Assembly: GCA_903959905.1 (NCBI GenBank)
Contig: CAJBYO010000047.1
Span: 103,374 to 167,373 of the forward strand
Direction of reading: 5' to 3'
Length of the DNA stretch: 64,000 nucleotides
Origin: an uncultured Bacteroidales bacterium
GTDB taxonomy: Bacteria; Bacteroidota; Bacteroidia; Bacteroidales; FEN-979
Below, piece after piece: positions 43,040 to 51,689 of the stretch. How positions within the stretch are numbered: the stretch's first letter is position 1; every line of letters starts with the position of its first letter. Under the pieces are notes generated by a model that was given only the letters and a program-made list of their open reading frames with translations, made no database searches and was not told the origin of the DNA. The position numbers were made by a program, and so were the translations under genes.

Positions 43040-44503
43040 ATGAAAAGATCATTCATCATCATACTGGTATGCATCCTGTCGATCCCGGCGATGTTCGCCC
43101 AAACGGCAGAAGATGCCCTGCGATACTCCCGTGTCATGTACAGCGGAACTGCCCGGTTCAACGGATTAAGCGGTGCCTTCGGGGCATTGGGTGCAGATTT
43201 CTCCACACTCACGGTTAATCCTGCCGGCATCGGACTTTACAAAGGTTCGGAAATGACGATCACTGCGGCCCCCATTGTCTCCTATGCCACATCAATATAC
43301 AATGGGTCGGAGGCATCCGACAGCCGGGTGAATTTCGGACTCGGGAACATCGGCGCGGTTCTGAACATCAGCCCTTATGCCAAAAACAAAACAGGGCCCC
43401 TGAAAAGTTTCAATATCGGCATTGGCCTCAACAGGCAGAACGATTTCAACAACCAGGTGGTCATCAACGGTGTCAATGCCAAAAACTCACTTATGCAAAG
43501 CTATGCCAACACACTGAACGATGCACAGGAGCCTGAGCAATACATCAATGATGATTATCCCTTTGACATCGGCCTTGCATACGGAGCCAACCTGGTCTAT
43601 TTTGATTCGGCTGCGAACAAGTATTTGTGCGACGCTGCCTATGGCGGGGTGCTTCAGAATAAAGTCATCACCACCCACGGATCCATGAATGAATTTGACT
43701 TTTCCATGGGCGCCAATTTCAACGACCAGCTGTTTTTCGGGATGACCTTCGGCGTGCCAACCATCAATTACTATGAACACACCCAATACCAGGAAACACG
43801 CACCAAAGACACCATTCCGAACTTCATCTCGCTGAACTACTACAGCGATCTGCATACCACCGGCACCGGCCTGAATTTCAAACTGGGGGTTATTTACAAG
43901 CCAGCCGACTGGGTACGGATCGGTGCCAGCATCCACACGCCGACCTGGTTCCCGACCATGCGCGACCGGTGGTCGAGCAGCATGCAGTCAACATTCACCA
44001 ATACCGACTGGAATTCAACGCAATATTCCCCCGAAGGATCGTATGATTACAGGCTTACCACCCCGTTCAGGGCGATTGGCAGCCTGGCGTTCATCATCGG
44101 CCAGTATGGGTTGGTGAGTGCCGATTATGAGTATGTCAATTATTCCCAGGCGAGGTTCAATTCAACCTACGACAGCTACACTGACCTGAACAATACCATT
44201 AAAACCAGCTTCAAGTCGTGGGGGAATATCCGTGTCGGCACCGAATGGAGGCTGAGCGACTTCAGGTTACGGGGCGGATTCGCCTACTTCAGCAACCCGT
44301 ATTCCAGCGGAACCAACAACAGTGAGCGGTTCCAGGTTTCCGGCGGGTTCGGCTACCGTACCAAGTACTTTTTTGCCGATGTCACCTATGTGTGGGCCAG
44401 GATGAACCAGGATTATTACCTGTATGACGCTTCCATGGTCAATGCCGCTGTTATCAGCAACTATACCAATTCGGTGATGACGACGGTGGGGTTCAGATTT
44501 TAG
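43040..44503 (+). CDS. Outer-membrane beta-barrel, OmpP1/FadL/TodX-like
   Basis: The 487-residue protein has a signal peptide (KRSFIIILVCILSIPAMFAQ). The family-typical N terminus reads DALRYSRVMYSGTARFNGLS, then GAFGALGADFSTLTVNPAGI, which is the NPAG motif of the FadL hatch. A barrel of alternating aromatic strands ends in TNSVMTTVGFRF, with a terminal Phe. Bacteroidota members are mostly annotated as hydrophobic-compound transporters, with the exact substrate unknown. It is in probable operon with the preceding low-complexity lipoprotein. An inverted repeat (44511-44624) follows as candidate terminator. Confidence 0.85.
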   Translation: MKRSFIIILVCILSIPAMFAQTAEDALRYSRVMYSGTARFNGLSGAFGALGADFSTLTVNPAGIGLYKGSEMTITAAPIVSYATSIYNGSEASDSRVNFGLGNIGAVLNISPYAKNKTGPLKSFNIGIGLNRQNDFNNQVVINGVNAKNSLMQSYANTLNDAQEPEQYINDDYPFDIGLAYGANLVYFDSAANKYLCDAAYGGVLQNKVITTHGSMNEFDFSMGANFNDQLFFGMTFGVPTINYYEHTQYQETRTKDTIPNFISLNYYSDLHTTGTGLNFKLGVIYKPADWVRIGASIHTPTWFPTMRDRWSSSMQSTFTNTDWNSTQYSPEGSYDYRLTTPFRAIGSLAFIIGQYGLVSADYEYVNYSQARFNSTYDSYTDLNNTIKTSFKSWGNIRVGTEWRLSDFRLRGGFAYFSNPYSSGTNNSERFQVSGGFGYRTKYFFADVTYVWARMNQDYYLYDASMVNAAVISNYTNSVMTTVGFRF

Positions 44504-44510
44504 GACACGT

Positions 44511-44624
44511 AAAAAGAAAACCACTAAGGCACGGAGGACACTGAGGAACACGAAGGAAATATTCAATAATGAATTTATATTCTTAGTGGTTCTTAGTCCT
44601 CCGTGCCTTAGTGGTTTTCTTTTT
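44511..44624. terminator. 29-bp-arm inverted repeat, bidirectional terminator candidate (CCACTAAGGCAC family)
   Basis: The arms 44511-44539 and 44596-44624 are exact reverse complements (aaaaagaaaaccactaaggc, continuing acggaggac). They are separated by about 56 bp of further CTTAGTGGT-like units. It sits between convergent genes. The right arm covers the stop and last codons of the minus-strand TPR gene. Confidence 0.85.
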
Positions 44625-46137
44625 CCAACCGTTTCAGACCAGCCTTTGCCTTTTGGTGGAGGCTGGTTTTGTATTCACGGGGATTGGTTGAGAGGCATAC
44701 CCGGAAGGCACTGTCAGCTTTTGCAGGCTCTCCTTTGTTTTCATAGAGCAATCCCAGCTGGTAAGCGGCACCGGCTGCAAAATACCAGGGTTCATTCTTT
44801 CCCCTGGTGATCGTTTGCCGGTAGTTGTCAATGGCTTTGGCCAGGTTTCCCTGTTCGTGGCAGATCCTGCCCAGCCGGTAGGTGTACTCGAGCAGGTCGT
44901 GTTTTGACTTCACCGTCATACTCACGGGATTGTTCAGCAGTTCATCCATCGCCTTGCTGTAATAACCTCCGTCGAAGAGCAGCCTGGCACGCAGTAAAAC
45001 CACGTTGGGCACGACACCATCGGCAGCTTCAAATGCCGCCTGTTTATCCTCATCAACCCCGCCGGGCCCTTCGGCTGCCCGCCCGATCAAACGGCGGTAA
45101 TTTACAGAGTCGCCGCGCAACACCGCGATCCATGCCAGTTTCTGGTTTGCCGTGCGGATATAGTATTTTCCCCTGAAACCCCCTATGAACCGCTCAAAGC
45201 AAGCACCTGCAGTTGTATCAAGCCTGTTCAGCCGGGCCATCCCTTCCAGGTAATCGAGAAAATAAAAATGGAATGTCTGCGGCATGGAATAGCGTTCCTG
45301 TAGCACGTTCAGGGCATCATCGTTGAAACCGTTCCGCATCAGGATGGACGCCCTGGCATAAACCAGCAACGGGCTTTTCAGCGGCGTACCGCCATACGAA
45401 GGATCCCAGAGTTCCTCCAGGAAAGAGAGTGCTTTTTTTTTGTCCTTCTGCACATTCAGGGTAAGGAAGGCAAGGAAAAATGTTGCCTGCGGCCGGTATA
45501 TCCGTGTAATTTCATCAGTTCCAGCGTACTCTGCCACCTGCCTGATCTCGTTCATGCCGCGCTCAAGGGAGCCCTCCAGCCCTGCCAGGTTGCTCACCCA
45601 CCGGTAATTGTCGGGAACCAGGCTCACCATGACATGGATCACCCCCATCCACAGTTTGTTAAGCACAAAACCGGGATACTTTTTTTCATTGTCAGCGAAC
45701 AGGTCATGGGCCTTGTGAAACTCAACCGCGGCGGCCGTATAATCCCCGAATTTCATCTTTGCCATGGCCCACTGCAGGTGCATTTCACCCAGGCAAAAAT
45801 TGTGGTATGGTGAATCTGCCGGACCTTTTCCCAGCTGCTTCAGCTTTTCCCCTCTCCTGTCCTTCAGCAGTTCATACACCTTTTGCTCCTCGCCAATGAC
45901 CATGGTGAGGAAGTCGATGTAATTCTCAAGATACAATGGGATAAGATTCTCCGGGACAGCCTTCTTTTCTTTTGCCAGGATGTTGCGGGCCTCCGCAAAC
46001 CGGAGAGAGAGGATGGACTCATAGGCCTGGCGGCAATTGGCATCGTAGCTGTACTGTGCCTGGGGTCGGGGCATTAAAAGCAGAAAGGCGCCTGCTATCA
46101 GTAAAAACCTGATACAAAGCGCCTTCGCTGGTTTCAT
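44608..46137 (-). CDS. Secreted/periplasmic tetratricopeptide-repeat protein
   Basis: The 509-residue protein has a signal peptide (ALCIRFLLIAGAFLLLMPRP, ending AQAQ-like at PQAQ). Degenerate TPR helices run through the chain (AKMKFGDYTAAAVEFHKAHD; LGRICHEQGNLAKAIDNYRQ; AAYQLGLLYENKGEPAKAD). The last four residues (KENH) are encoded by the inverted-repeat element at the 3' end. Function is unknown; such proteins often scaffold envelope complexes. ATG 46137 is used because a GTG five codons upstream would overlap the preceding gene's stop. It follows the zinc-ribbon gene by 14 bp on the same strand. Confidence 0.8.
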   Translation of the reverse strand: MKPAKALCIRFLLIAGAFLLLMPRPQAQYSYDANCRQAYESILSLRFAEARNILAKEKKAVPENLIPLYLENYIDFLTMVIGEEQKVYELLKDRRGEKLKQLGKGPADSPYHNFCLGEMHLQWAMAKMKFGDYTAAAVEFHKAHDLFADNEKKYPGFVLNKLWMGVIHVMVSLVPDNYRWVSNLAGLEGSLERGMNEIRQVAEYAGTDEITRIYRPQATFFLAFLTLNVQKDKKKALSFLEELWDPSYGGTPLKSPLLVYARASILMRNGFNDDALNVLQERYSMPQTFHFYFLDYLEGMARLNRLDTTAGACFERFIGGFRGKYYIRTANQKLAWIAVLRGDSVNYRRLIGRAAEGPGGVDEDKQAAFEAADGVVPNVVLLRARLLFDGGYYSKAMDELLNNPVSMTVKSKHDLLEYTYRLGRICHEQGNLAKAIDNYRQTITRGKNEPWYFAAGAAYQLGLLYENKGEPAKADSAFRVCLSTNPREYKTSLHQKAKAGLKRLEKENH

Positions 46138-46151
46138 TGTATTAAATGCCA

Positions 46152-47066
46152 CTACATTGCGTTCACAATTCCATCGTCAACGAGGATACGGCCGCAATAT
46201 TCACACACGATGATCTTTTTGTGCATCCGGATATCAAGCTGATGCTGGGGCGGGATCTTGTTGAAGCAACCGCCGCAAGCATCGCGTTCGATCTGCACCA
46301 CGGCGAGGCCATTGCGGGCATTTTTGCGGATGCGGGTGTAAGCGGTGAGCAAACGTTCTTCAATATACTGTTTGTTATCTTCCGAGGTCCTGATCAGGTC
46401 GTTCTCTTCCTTCTCGGTTTCGGCAACGATGTCGTCAAGTTCGTTGCGCTTGATCTCGAGGTCGTTCTTGCGGTCCTGCAATTGCTTCTGGGCACTTTCA
46501 ATCTCCTCTTTTTTCATCTCCAGGCTGGCCTGAAATTCTTTGGCCCGCTTTTCCGACAGCTGAATCTCGAGGTTCTGGTATTCGATCTCCTTGGTGAGGG
46601 AGTCATATTCGCGGTTGTTACGAACATTCATCTGCTGTTCCTCGTACTTTTTGATCATTACGAGTGCCTCCTTAGCAGCATTCTTCTTGTCAGCAACGGC
46701 TTTTTCCATCGCCACTGTTTCCTGGATATGGTTGTCGACACGGGTTTCGAGGCCGGCGATTTCATCTTCGAGGTCCTGTACTTCGAGCGGAAGTTCACCA
46801 CGGATGATGCGGATCTTGTCAACCTGTGAATCAACCTGCTGCAGGCTGTACAGTGCGATCAGCTTTTTTTCAATGGTAATTTCGCTTTTATCATCACTAC
46901 CCTCTGATTTGGCTTTTGGGGCAACTTTCGGAGCAGCTTTCACTTCCATCACCTCTTCGCTTGCTGCAACTTCGGTGGTTTCCTTTACAGCCTCTTTTTC
47001 AACAGGTTTCCTGGCTAATTTTGATGGCTTGGAGGTAGCGATTGGCTTGCTTGGTGTTTTTGCCAT
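46152..47066 (-). CDS. Coiled-coil protein with C-terminal C4 zinc ribbon (DUF164/CdsZ-like)
   Basis: The 304-residue protein has an Ala/Lys/Pro-rich N-terminal extension (about 1-60), a long antiparallel coiled coil (about 70-235, e.g. EYQNLEIQLSEKRAKEFQAS), and a zinc ribbon: CGGCFNKIPPQ (about 262-272) and CEYCGRILVDDG (about 289-300). This is the layout of the zf-RING_7 family, whose chlamydial member CdsZ chaperones type III secretion proteins; the Bacteroidota role is unknown. A TAnnTTTG-like element (47131-47124) in the end of the upstream nif3 gene may give it its own promoter. Spacing to nif3 is 10 bp. Confidence 0.88.
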   Translation of the reverse strand: MAKTPSKPIATSKPSKLARKPVEKEAVKETTEVAASEEVMEVKAAPKVAPKAKSEGSDDKSEITIEKKLIALYSLQQVDSQVDKIRIIRGELPLEVQDLEDEIAGLETRVDNHIQETVAMEKAVADKKNAAKEALVMIKKYEEQQMNVRNNREYDSLTKEIEYQNLEIQLSEKRAKEFQASLEMKKEEIESAQKQLQDRKNDLEIKRNELDDIVAETEKEENDLIRTSEDNKQYIEERLLTAYTRIRKNARNGLAVVQIERDACGGCFNKIPPQHQLDIRMHKKIIVCEYCGRILVDDGIVNAM

Positions 47067-47076
47067 ATTCTTGTTT

Positions 47077-48171
47077 TTAAAAATAATGAACCGGATTGGT
47101 ATTTACTTCCGAAATAAGGAATGCAAAGGTAGGAAATTTTTTAATAAGTGTGGCATAAAGCCATTCTTTTACCCCCTGTTCGCTTTCATAATGACCAATA
47201 TCGGCAAGCAGCATGCGTTTTTCCATCCCAAAAAAGTCGTGATACTTCAAATCGGCCGTGAGGTAAACATCGGCACTGGCAGCCATTGCCTCCCGGGAAA
47301 GGAAACTGCCTGAACCCGTGCAGAGTGCAACCGTCTTCACCAGCTTTCCCAGAAGCGGTGAATGCCTGATCACCGGGATGGCCAGTGATTTTTTGACCAG
47401 TCCCAGGAACTGAACCTCATCGGAGGGCGATTCCAGTTCGCCGATCAGTCCCGCCCCGGCATGCGGCATCGCATTATCCAGGGGATAAAGATCGTACGCG
47501 ACCTCTTCGTACGGATGGGCTGCGACCATGGCGCTGACGATCCTGTTTTCCAGGAACCTGGGAAAGATCACCTCGATGCGGGTCTCTTTTTCCCGGTGAA
47601 GCTGATTTATCTCCCCAACAAACGGGTTGGCCTCCTCCGAAGCATGGAATGTTCCCTCCCCTTCCAGGTTGAAACTGCAGCAGTCGTAGTTCCCGATGTG
47701 TCCTGCACCGGCATCAAAGATGGCCTGCCTCACTTTTCCGGCATGTTCAATCGGGCAGAACACAGCCAGTTTGGATAGCAGTCCCGCCTTCGGGCTCAGT
47801 ATCCGCATGTTCTTCACACCAAACTTTGAAAGGACGAAGGCATTCAATCCCTGAAGAGTATTATCCAGGTTCGTATGAATGGCATACAATGCGATATTGT
47901 GCTGAATTGCCGCCACGATGATGGAGGTTTCGGGCTGGGCCGGGGTCAGTTTCTTCAACCCCCTGAAAATGAACGGATGGTGGGCAATAACCAGGTTGCA
48001 ACTGTTCTTTACCGCTTCGGCCATCACCTCATCGGTGAGGTCGAGGCAAAGGAGGGCTTTTTGGGACTCACCTTCCGGGTCGCCCAGCAGGAGTCCGCAG
48101 TTGTCGTAATCTTCCTGTAAGGCAAGCGGGGAGATGGATTCGAGGTGGCGGGTGATGGTGGAGATTTTCAT
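47077..48171 (-). CDS. Nif3/YqfO-like dinuclear-metal protein with inserted domain
   Basis: The 364-residue protein is of the NIF3 family, toroidal hexamers with a two-metal site. The family has also been linked to GTP cyclohydrolase I, but function is not settled. The metal-binding motifs are split by an insertion: VIAHHPFIFRGLKKLTP (about 61-77, His-His) and HTNLDNTLQGLNAF (about 98-111) in the first part. The second part has VYLTADLKYHDFF, then LLADIGHYESEQGVKEWL (about 329-346). The inserted PII-like domain (about 125-235) is that of the longer YqfO subgroup. It is paired with the zinc-ribbon coiled-coil gene, a recurrent Bacteroidota neighbourhood as I remember it. Confidence 0.92.
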   Translation of the reverse strand: MKISTITRHLESISPLALQEDYDNCGLLLGDPEGESQKALLCLDLTDEVMAEAVKNSCNLVIAHHPFIFRGLKKLTPAQPETSIIVAAIQHNIALYAIHTNLDNTLQGLNAFVLSKFGVKNMRILSPKAGLLSKLAVFCPIEHAGKVRQAIFDAGAGHIGNYDCCSFNLEGEGTFHASEEANPFVGEINQLHREKETRIEVIFPRFLENRIVSAMVAAHPYEEVAYDLYPLDNAMPHAGAGLIGELESPSDEVQFLGLVKKSLAIPVIRHSPLLGKLVKTVALCTGSGSFLSREAMAASADVYLTADLKYHDFFGMEKRMLLADIGHYESEQGVKEWLYATLIKKFPTFAFLISEVNTNPVHYF

Positions 48172-48191
48172 GGGGGTGGGGGTTGGAGGGG

Positions 48192-48199
48192 CAAAGATA
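48192..48199 (-). promoter_or_regulatory. -7 promoter element for the nif3 operon
   Basis: CAAAGATA on the top strand reads TATCTTTG on the minus strand, 21 nt before the ATG at 48171. Confidence 0.6.
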
Positions 48200-48208
48200 G
48201 GGAATTTA

Positions 48209-48264
48209 CCCCACCCCCGGCCCCTCCCCAGAAAGGGAGGGGAGGATTCGCTGAGGTGGGGTTT
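48209..48264. repeat. C/G-rich hairpin element
   Basis: Imperfect inverted repeat: ccccacc at the left pairs with gaggtgggg at the right, and cccctcccc pairs with gggaggggagg inside. It lies between divergent promoters of nif3 and the VOC gene. Confidence 0.6.
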
Positions 48265-48272
48265 GGGAGGGT

Positions 48273-48302
48273 TTTGGGGGACTGTGGAAATTTGTACTTT
48301 TG
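48273..48302 (+). promoter_or_regulatory. Complete promoter for the VOC-protein gene
   Basis: TTTG at 48273-48276 and TACTTTTG at 48295-48302 are spaced 18 bp apart. The predicted 5' leader is about 110 nt with no obvious riboswitch fold. Confidence 0.6.
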
Positions 48303-48420
48303 TTATACCCTGGTCGTAAGTCCGGTGGATGCATCAGACTGAAAGTAAATGCGTTTGATCAGTCTGCAGCGGATGACCGGGGTTTAACCAATCGTTTAAA
48401 AACAAATAAAACCATATACT

Positions 48421-48819
48421 ATGAAAAAGATGAATCCGGTGGTGCATTTTGAGATGCCCGCCAATGACAGGAAACGGATGGCTGAATTCTACACAAACGT
48501 TTTTGGCTGGCAGGCGAACATGATGGGGGAAGAGATGGGAAATTATGTAACGGTAGCAACCGGCGAAACGGATGAAAACCGCATGCCGTTGAAGCCTGGC
48601 TTTATCAACGGGGGCTTTTACCCGAGGCCGGAAGATGGATCTGCGGATGTTCCATCTGTGGTTATTGCGGTGGATGATATAAATGAAGCGGTTCGGGAGG
48701 TGAACAGCCATGGCGGCAAGGTGATCGGTGAACCCATGGAGATCCCGATGGTGGGGATGTATGTGTCGTTTGTGGATACGGAGGGGAACAGGGTGAGTTT
48801 GTTGCAGCCAAAGATGTAA
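48421..48819 (+). CDS. VOC-superfamily (glyoxalase/bleomycin-resistance-like) protein
   Basis: The 132-residue protein has two beta-alpha-beta-beta-beta units. The N-terminal module begins NPVVHFEMPANDRKRMAEFY, then TNVFGWQANMMGEEMGNYVT; the C-terminal one has SVVIAVDDINEAVREVNSHG and ends MYVSFVDTEGNRVSLLQP. These are the hallmarks of the PhnB/YdcX-like VOC group, with possible metal ligands His (VHFEM) and Glu. The substrate is unknown. Single-gene unit; its 3' end abuts the converging outer-membrane operon by 19 bp. Confidence 0.88.
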   Translation: MKKMNPVVHFEMPANDRKRMAEFYTNVFGWQANMMGEEMGNYVTVATGETDENRMPLKPGFINGGFYPRPEDGSADVPSVVIAVDDINEAVREVNSHGGKVIGEPMEIPMVGMYVSFVDTEGNRVSLLQPKM

Positions 48820-48838
48820 AAACTTCAAATAAGGCATT

Positions 48839-50533
48839 CTAAGGTTTCGCAGTTACTTCAATGGTTTGCTCAGCTGAAATGATTTTACCCGTTTTTGGAA
48901 AACGATAAAAAATCATAGTTAACTTTCCGATGGTAACCGGAACCTTGAAGGAAACTGAAGTAATACCGTTATTTGGGATCGTTAAATCCGGCTCCCATAA
49001 AACAGTGTTCCTTGCATCTGGAATATTATCGAAGGAGGGCAACGATGAACTGTTTTCGTTTATCTCCTCCAGAAATTTATAATTCACAAACGTCCCCGAT
49101 GTCGGTAAATCAATCCCCGCAAAGTCGTTCTTTTTGGACACAAAACTGATGATGCCGCCGTATTTGATGTTGCCTTTGACGTAGGGGGCGTTGACGAATT
49201 CGATGCGGTCGATTTCGGCGGGCGACATGGCGAGGATCTTTTCGATGTTGTTTACGGCGACCCAGTCAATGAGCATGAGGGGCTCGTACATGGAGAGTGA
49301 CTCCTGGGCGTCGTAGAAGCGGAACTGACGGCGGCCGTGGACTTTCTTTAATTTGACCAGTCCGGGCAGGTCGGTGAAGTATTCGCCGAGGGTGGGCAGA
49401 TCGATGTATTTGTCCATGACCAGCACTTCGGTGGGCTTTCCGTAGAAGGAGGTTACATGGGTTGTTCCTGTGGCATCAACAGCATTGGTATCAAGGGTAT
49501 ACACGGCGTTGATGCGGGCGTTGACGACCAGTTTGTAGGCGGCTTTGGTCTCTTCATCGTTCAGCGAAAAGGTGGGTGAGGGAAGTGACAGTGGCCTGGC
49601 GCAGAAATCGTTGTCGATGAGGAGTTCCGGGGTGATGTCGGGCAGGTCGTCGGCACAGAGGAATATGTCGCGTTTGCCGTAATAGGCCGGTAAAGCGAAG
49701 AAGAAGCGGCCTGCTGAATCGGTGCGGACCACCAGTATATCGCGGTCGCCTACGATGGACAGGTTGACTTTTACGCCCTTTAGCGGTTGCCTGGTTTCCT
49801 TTGCAATCAGTTGCCCCGACAGCGATACACCGCGGGTTTCAGGGGAGTAAAAAACGGAACTGACAGTGTCGGTATTCTTTTTCAACCTGACCACATGTTC
49901 GGTAAAGGTTGCAGCAGGTATAACAGACAAACAGAGCCTGACAGGTGCTTCTTCCCCGGCATTGACTTTGATATCCACGGTGACCACTTCCCCGGGGGAG
50001 TAACTCTTTTTGGATGTTGATATTTCAATCTTCCGACTGAATGCCTCGTTATCCGCGATGTTCCCAGGTGCGGAGGGATTATCTATTGTGTCAGTCCCGG
50101 CAATGATCTCTGTCCTGGAAGGATTGACGATCTTCAACATGATGAATGTATAGCCGCTCACGGGATAGTTGCGCATAAAGCGGGTATAGAACTTCAGGTA
50201 ATAGATCCCGGTGGGGGCATCTTCCGGAATCAGCAGGGAGCCGCTGCCGGCGGAATTTCCGAGGAGGTATTTGCCCCCGGTGATCCGGTTGCCGGAGGGG
50301 GATACAAGTTCACAGTAAGCAACCCGGCTCAGTTCGCCATCAACCGAATCGTTGTCATTGAACAGGATCAGGGAAAAGTACACCTTCTCCCCCGCCGCAT
50401 AAAGGGTACGGTCGGAACAGGCCCGGATGTGCTCTTTTGTATCCGGCAGGAGCATTCCCTGTGGTTTCATCTCTGCCGAAACCAGCAAGAAAAGAAAGAG
50501 TGTTAACCAATATGTCGTTCTACGTCTGCTCAT
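48839..50533 (-). CDS. Secreted MG2/plug-like protein at the end of the TonB-receptor operon
   Basis: The 564-residue protein has a signal peptide (RTTYWLTLFLFLLVSAEM). An MG2-like extracellular beta domain follows (ACSDRTLYAAGEKVYFSLIL; GIYYLKFYTRFMRNYPVSGY), then a carboxypeptidase-like module (RGVSLSGQLIAKETRQPLKG). A stretch resembling the TonB-receptor plug (LMLIDWVAVNNIEKILAMSP, then AEIDRIEFVNAPYVKGNIKY and GGIISFVSKK) comes next, but there is no barrel after it. The C terminus ends in a beta domain. ATG 50533 follows the DUF4249 stop by 1 bp and starts the signal; the longer upstream frame has no signal. It is probably a surface partner of the TonB receptor two genes upstream. Confidence 0.75.
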   Translation of the reverse strand: MSRRRTTYWLTLFLFLLVSAEMKPQGMLLPDTKEHIRACSDRTLYAAGEKVYFSLILFNDNDSVDGELSRVAYCELVSPSGNRITGGKYLLGNSAGSGSLLIPEDAPTGIYYLKFYTRFMRNYPVSGYTFIMLKIVNPSRTEIIAGTDTIDNPSAPGNIADNEAFSRKIEISTSKKSYSPGEVVTVDIKVNAGEEAPVRLCLSVIPAATFTEHVVRLKKNTDTVSSVFYSPETRGVSLSGQLIAKETRQPLKGVKVNLSIVGDRDILVVRTDSAGRFFFALPAYYGKRDIFLCADDLPDITPELLIDNDFCARPLSLPSPTFSLNDEETKAAYKLVVNARINAVYTLDTNAVDATGTTHVTSFYGKPTEVLVMDKYIDLPTLGEYFTDLPGLVKLKKVHGRRQFRFYDAQESLSMYEPLMLIDWVAVNNIEKILAMSPAEIDRIEFVNAPYVKGNIKYGGIISFVSKKNDFAGIDLPTSGTFVNYKFLEEINENSSSLPSFDNIPDARNTVLWEPDLTIPNNGITSVSFKVPVTIGKLTMIFYRFPKTGKIISAEQTIEVTAKP

Positions 50534-50534
50534 G

Positions 50535-51689
50535 TTAGTTTGGCCAGAAATCGGGTTTGGTAGTTGTACCGCCCATCTTGCGGCAGTCAATACACTCGGC
50601 GCTGAGTATGCGCAGGGCGCCCGTTTCGTTGTAGTAAAAGAATACAGGATAATCATCTGCGGCGAATTCACTCCAACCAAACCGTCCAAGCACATCCTCC
50701 TGGCATCCATTGTTGGCGGTGATGTCCAGGTCGGGAATGTTGTGATAGAAATATCTGTGGCTCGTTGTTGAAGCCGCATAGAAATACCCAAGCACTTCTT
50801 TGCCGGGGTTGGTAACACTTGAAAGGTTGCCCTTGATGGCAATAGGCTGCTTTTCATAGAGTCCACCCTGGTCGTTGCTGTTGATGCGCAGCTGCTCCCA
50901 GTAGTTGTAGGCCCCTTCGCTCAGCGCATACTGGTGCAACAGCAGGCTGTAGAGGATCAGGAGGCGGTTGGACTTCCCGTCGACATAGTGCAGCGGGTAT
51001 TTACTGTATTTGTTGGCGGCCAGATTTTTGGTGGAGACGGTGAACACATTGTTTACCGGCACCGTGATCCAGCATATTTTATTGGTGGAGTCGGGCGGAT
51101 ACACCGTGTGAAAGAATCCGTCGTAATAGTATTCAAGAGAATGTGCTGAATGGTATTCCCAGGTTTCATCCACTTCCCACTTGTAAAAACGGCTGTAATC
51201 GCCCGGTGCGTTGAGGTCGGCGTAGTATTGCACCACCCGGTGATTTAAACCCGGCGTGGTTGTCGGTAAATCCTCCACGGCATAATAGACGGTATCAACC
51301 GGGGGGCATTTCGACATCTGGTCCGGGGCGGAAACAATGATCTCCCGGTCGGGAGTGACCACAATGACATGGTAAGAGGTTCCGGCGACAAGATTATCCT
51401 GTGTAATCCACGCCCTGTATCTTCCCGGGTCAAATTCCATGGTCGGAAAAATATTCCCCTTGTCATCCCGGATGTTCACAATGCAGTTTTGCAACGGGAT
51501 GTATGCCGGATCACCCACCGGCGATGTGAGCGACACATACACATCCTGCCATCCTTCCGTATCGGTAATCCGGCCCGACACCACCAACTTGCTGGCCGTA
51601 TTGGCATCAATAACGGGATCATACTGTTTGATGCATGCAGCGAGCAGCATCATCCCGAAGATGACTGCTATGTATTTAATCTGCCGCAT
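50535..51689 (-). CDS. DUF4249 lipoprotein
   Basis: The 384-residue protein has a lipoprotein signal (KYIAVIFGMMLLAACIKQYD, lipid Cys at about 19). The DUF4249 pattern follows: KLVVSGRITDTEGWQDVYVS, then DKGNIFPTMEFDPGRYRA and VVTPDREIIVSAPDQM. A conserved Cys pair occurs near the end (AECIDCRKMG). DUF4249 proteins are usually encoded next to TonB receptors in Bacteroidota and are thought to be surface lipoproteins of the uptake complex, as here: its start overlaps the receptor gene's 3' end by 14 bp. Confidence 0.9.
   Translation of the reverse strand: MRQIKYIAVIFGMMLLAACIKQYDPVIDANTASKLVVSGRITDTEGWQDVYVSLTSPVGDPAYIPLQNCIVNIRDDKGNIFPTMEFDPGRYRAWITQDNLVAGTSYHVIVVTPDREIIVSAPDQMSKCPPVDTVYYAVEDLPTTTPGLNHRVVQYYADLNAPGDYSRFYKWEVDETWEYHSAHSLEYYYDGFFHTVYPPDSTNKICWITVPVNNVFTVSTKNLAANKYSKYPLHYVDGKSNRLLILYSLLLHQYALSEGAYNYWEQLRINSNDQGGLYEKQPIAIKGNLSSVTNPGKEVLGYFYAASTTSHRYFYHNIPDLDITANNGCQEDVLGRFGWSEFAADDYPVFFYYNETGALRILSAECIDCRKMGGTTTKPDFWPN

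Noticed and set aside
48134..48342. Short plus-strand frames over the nif3 5' region and upstream spacer
   Set aside because: They overlap nif3 antisense and the C/G-rich hairpin and have no recognisable protein pattern.
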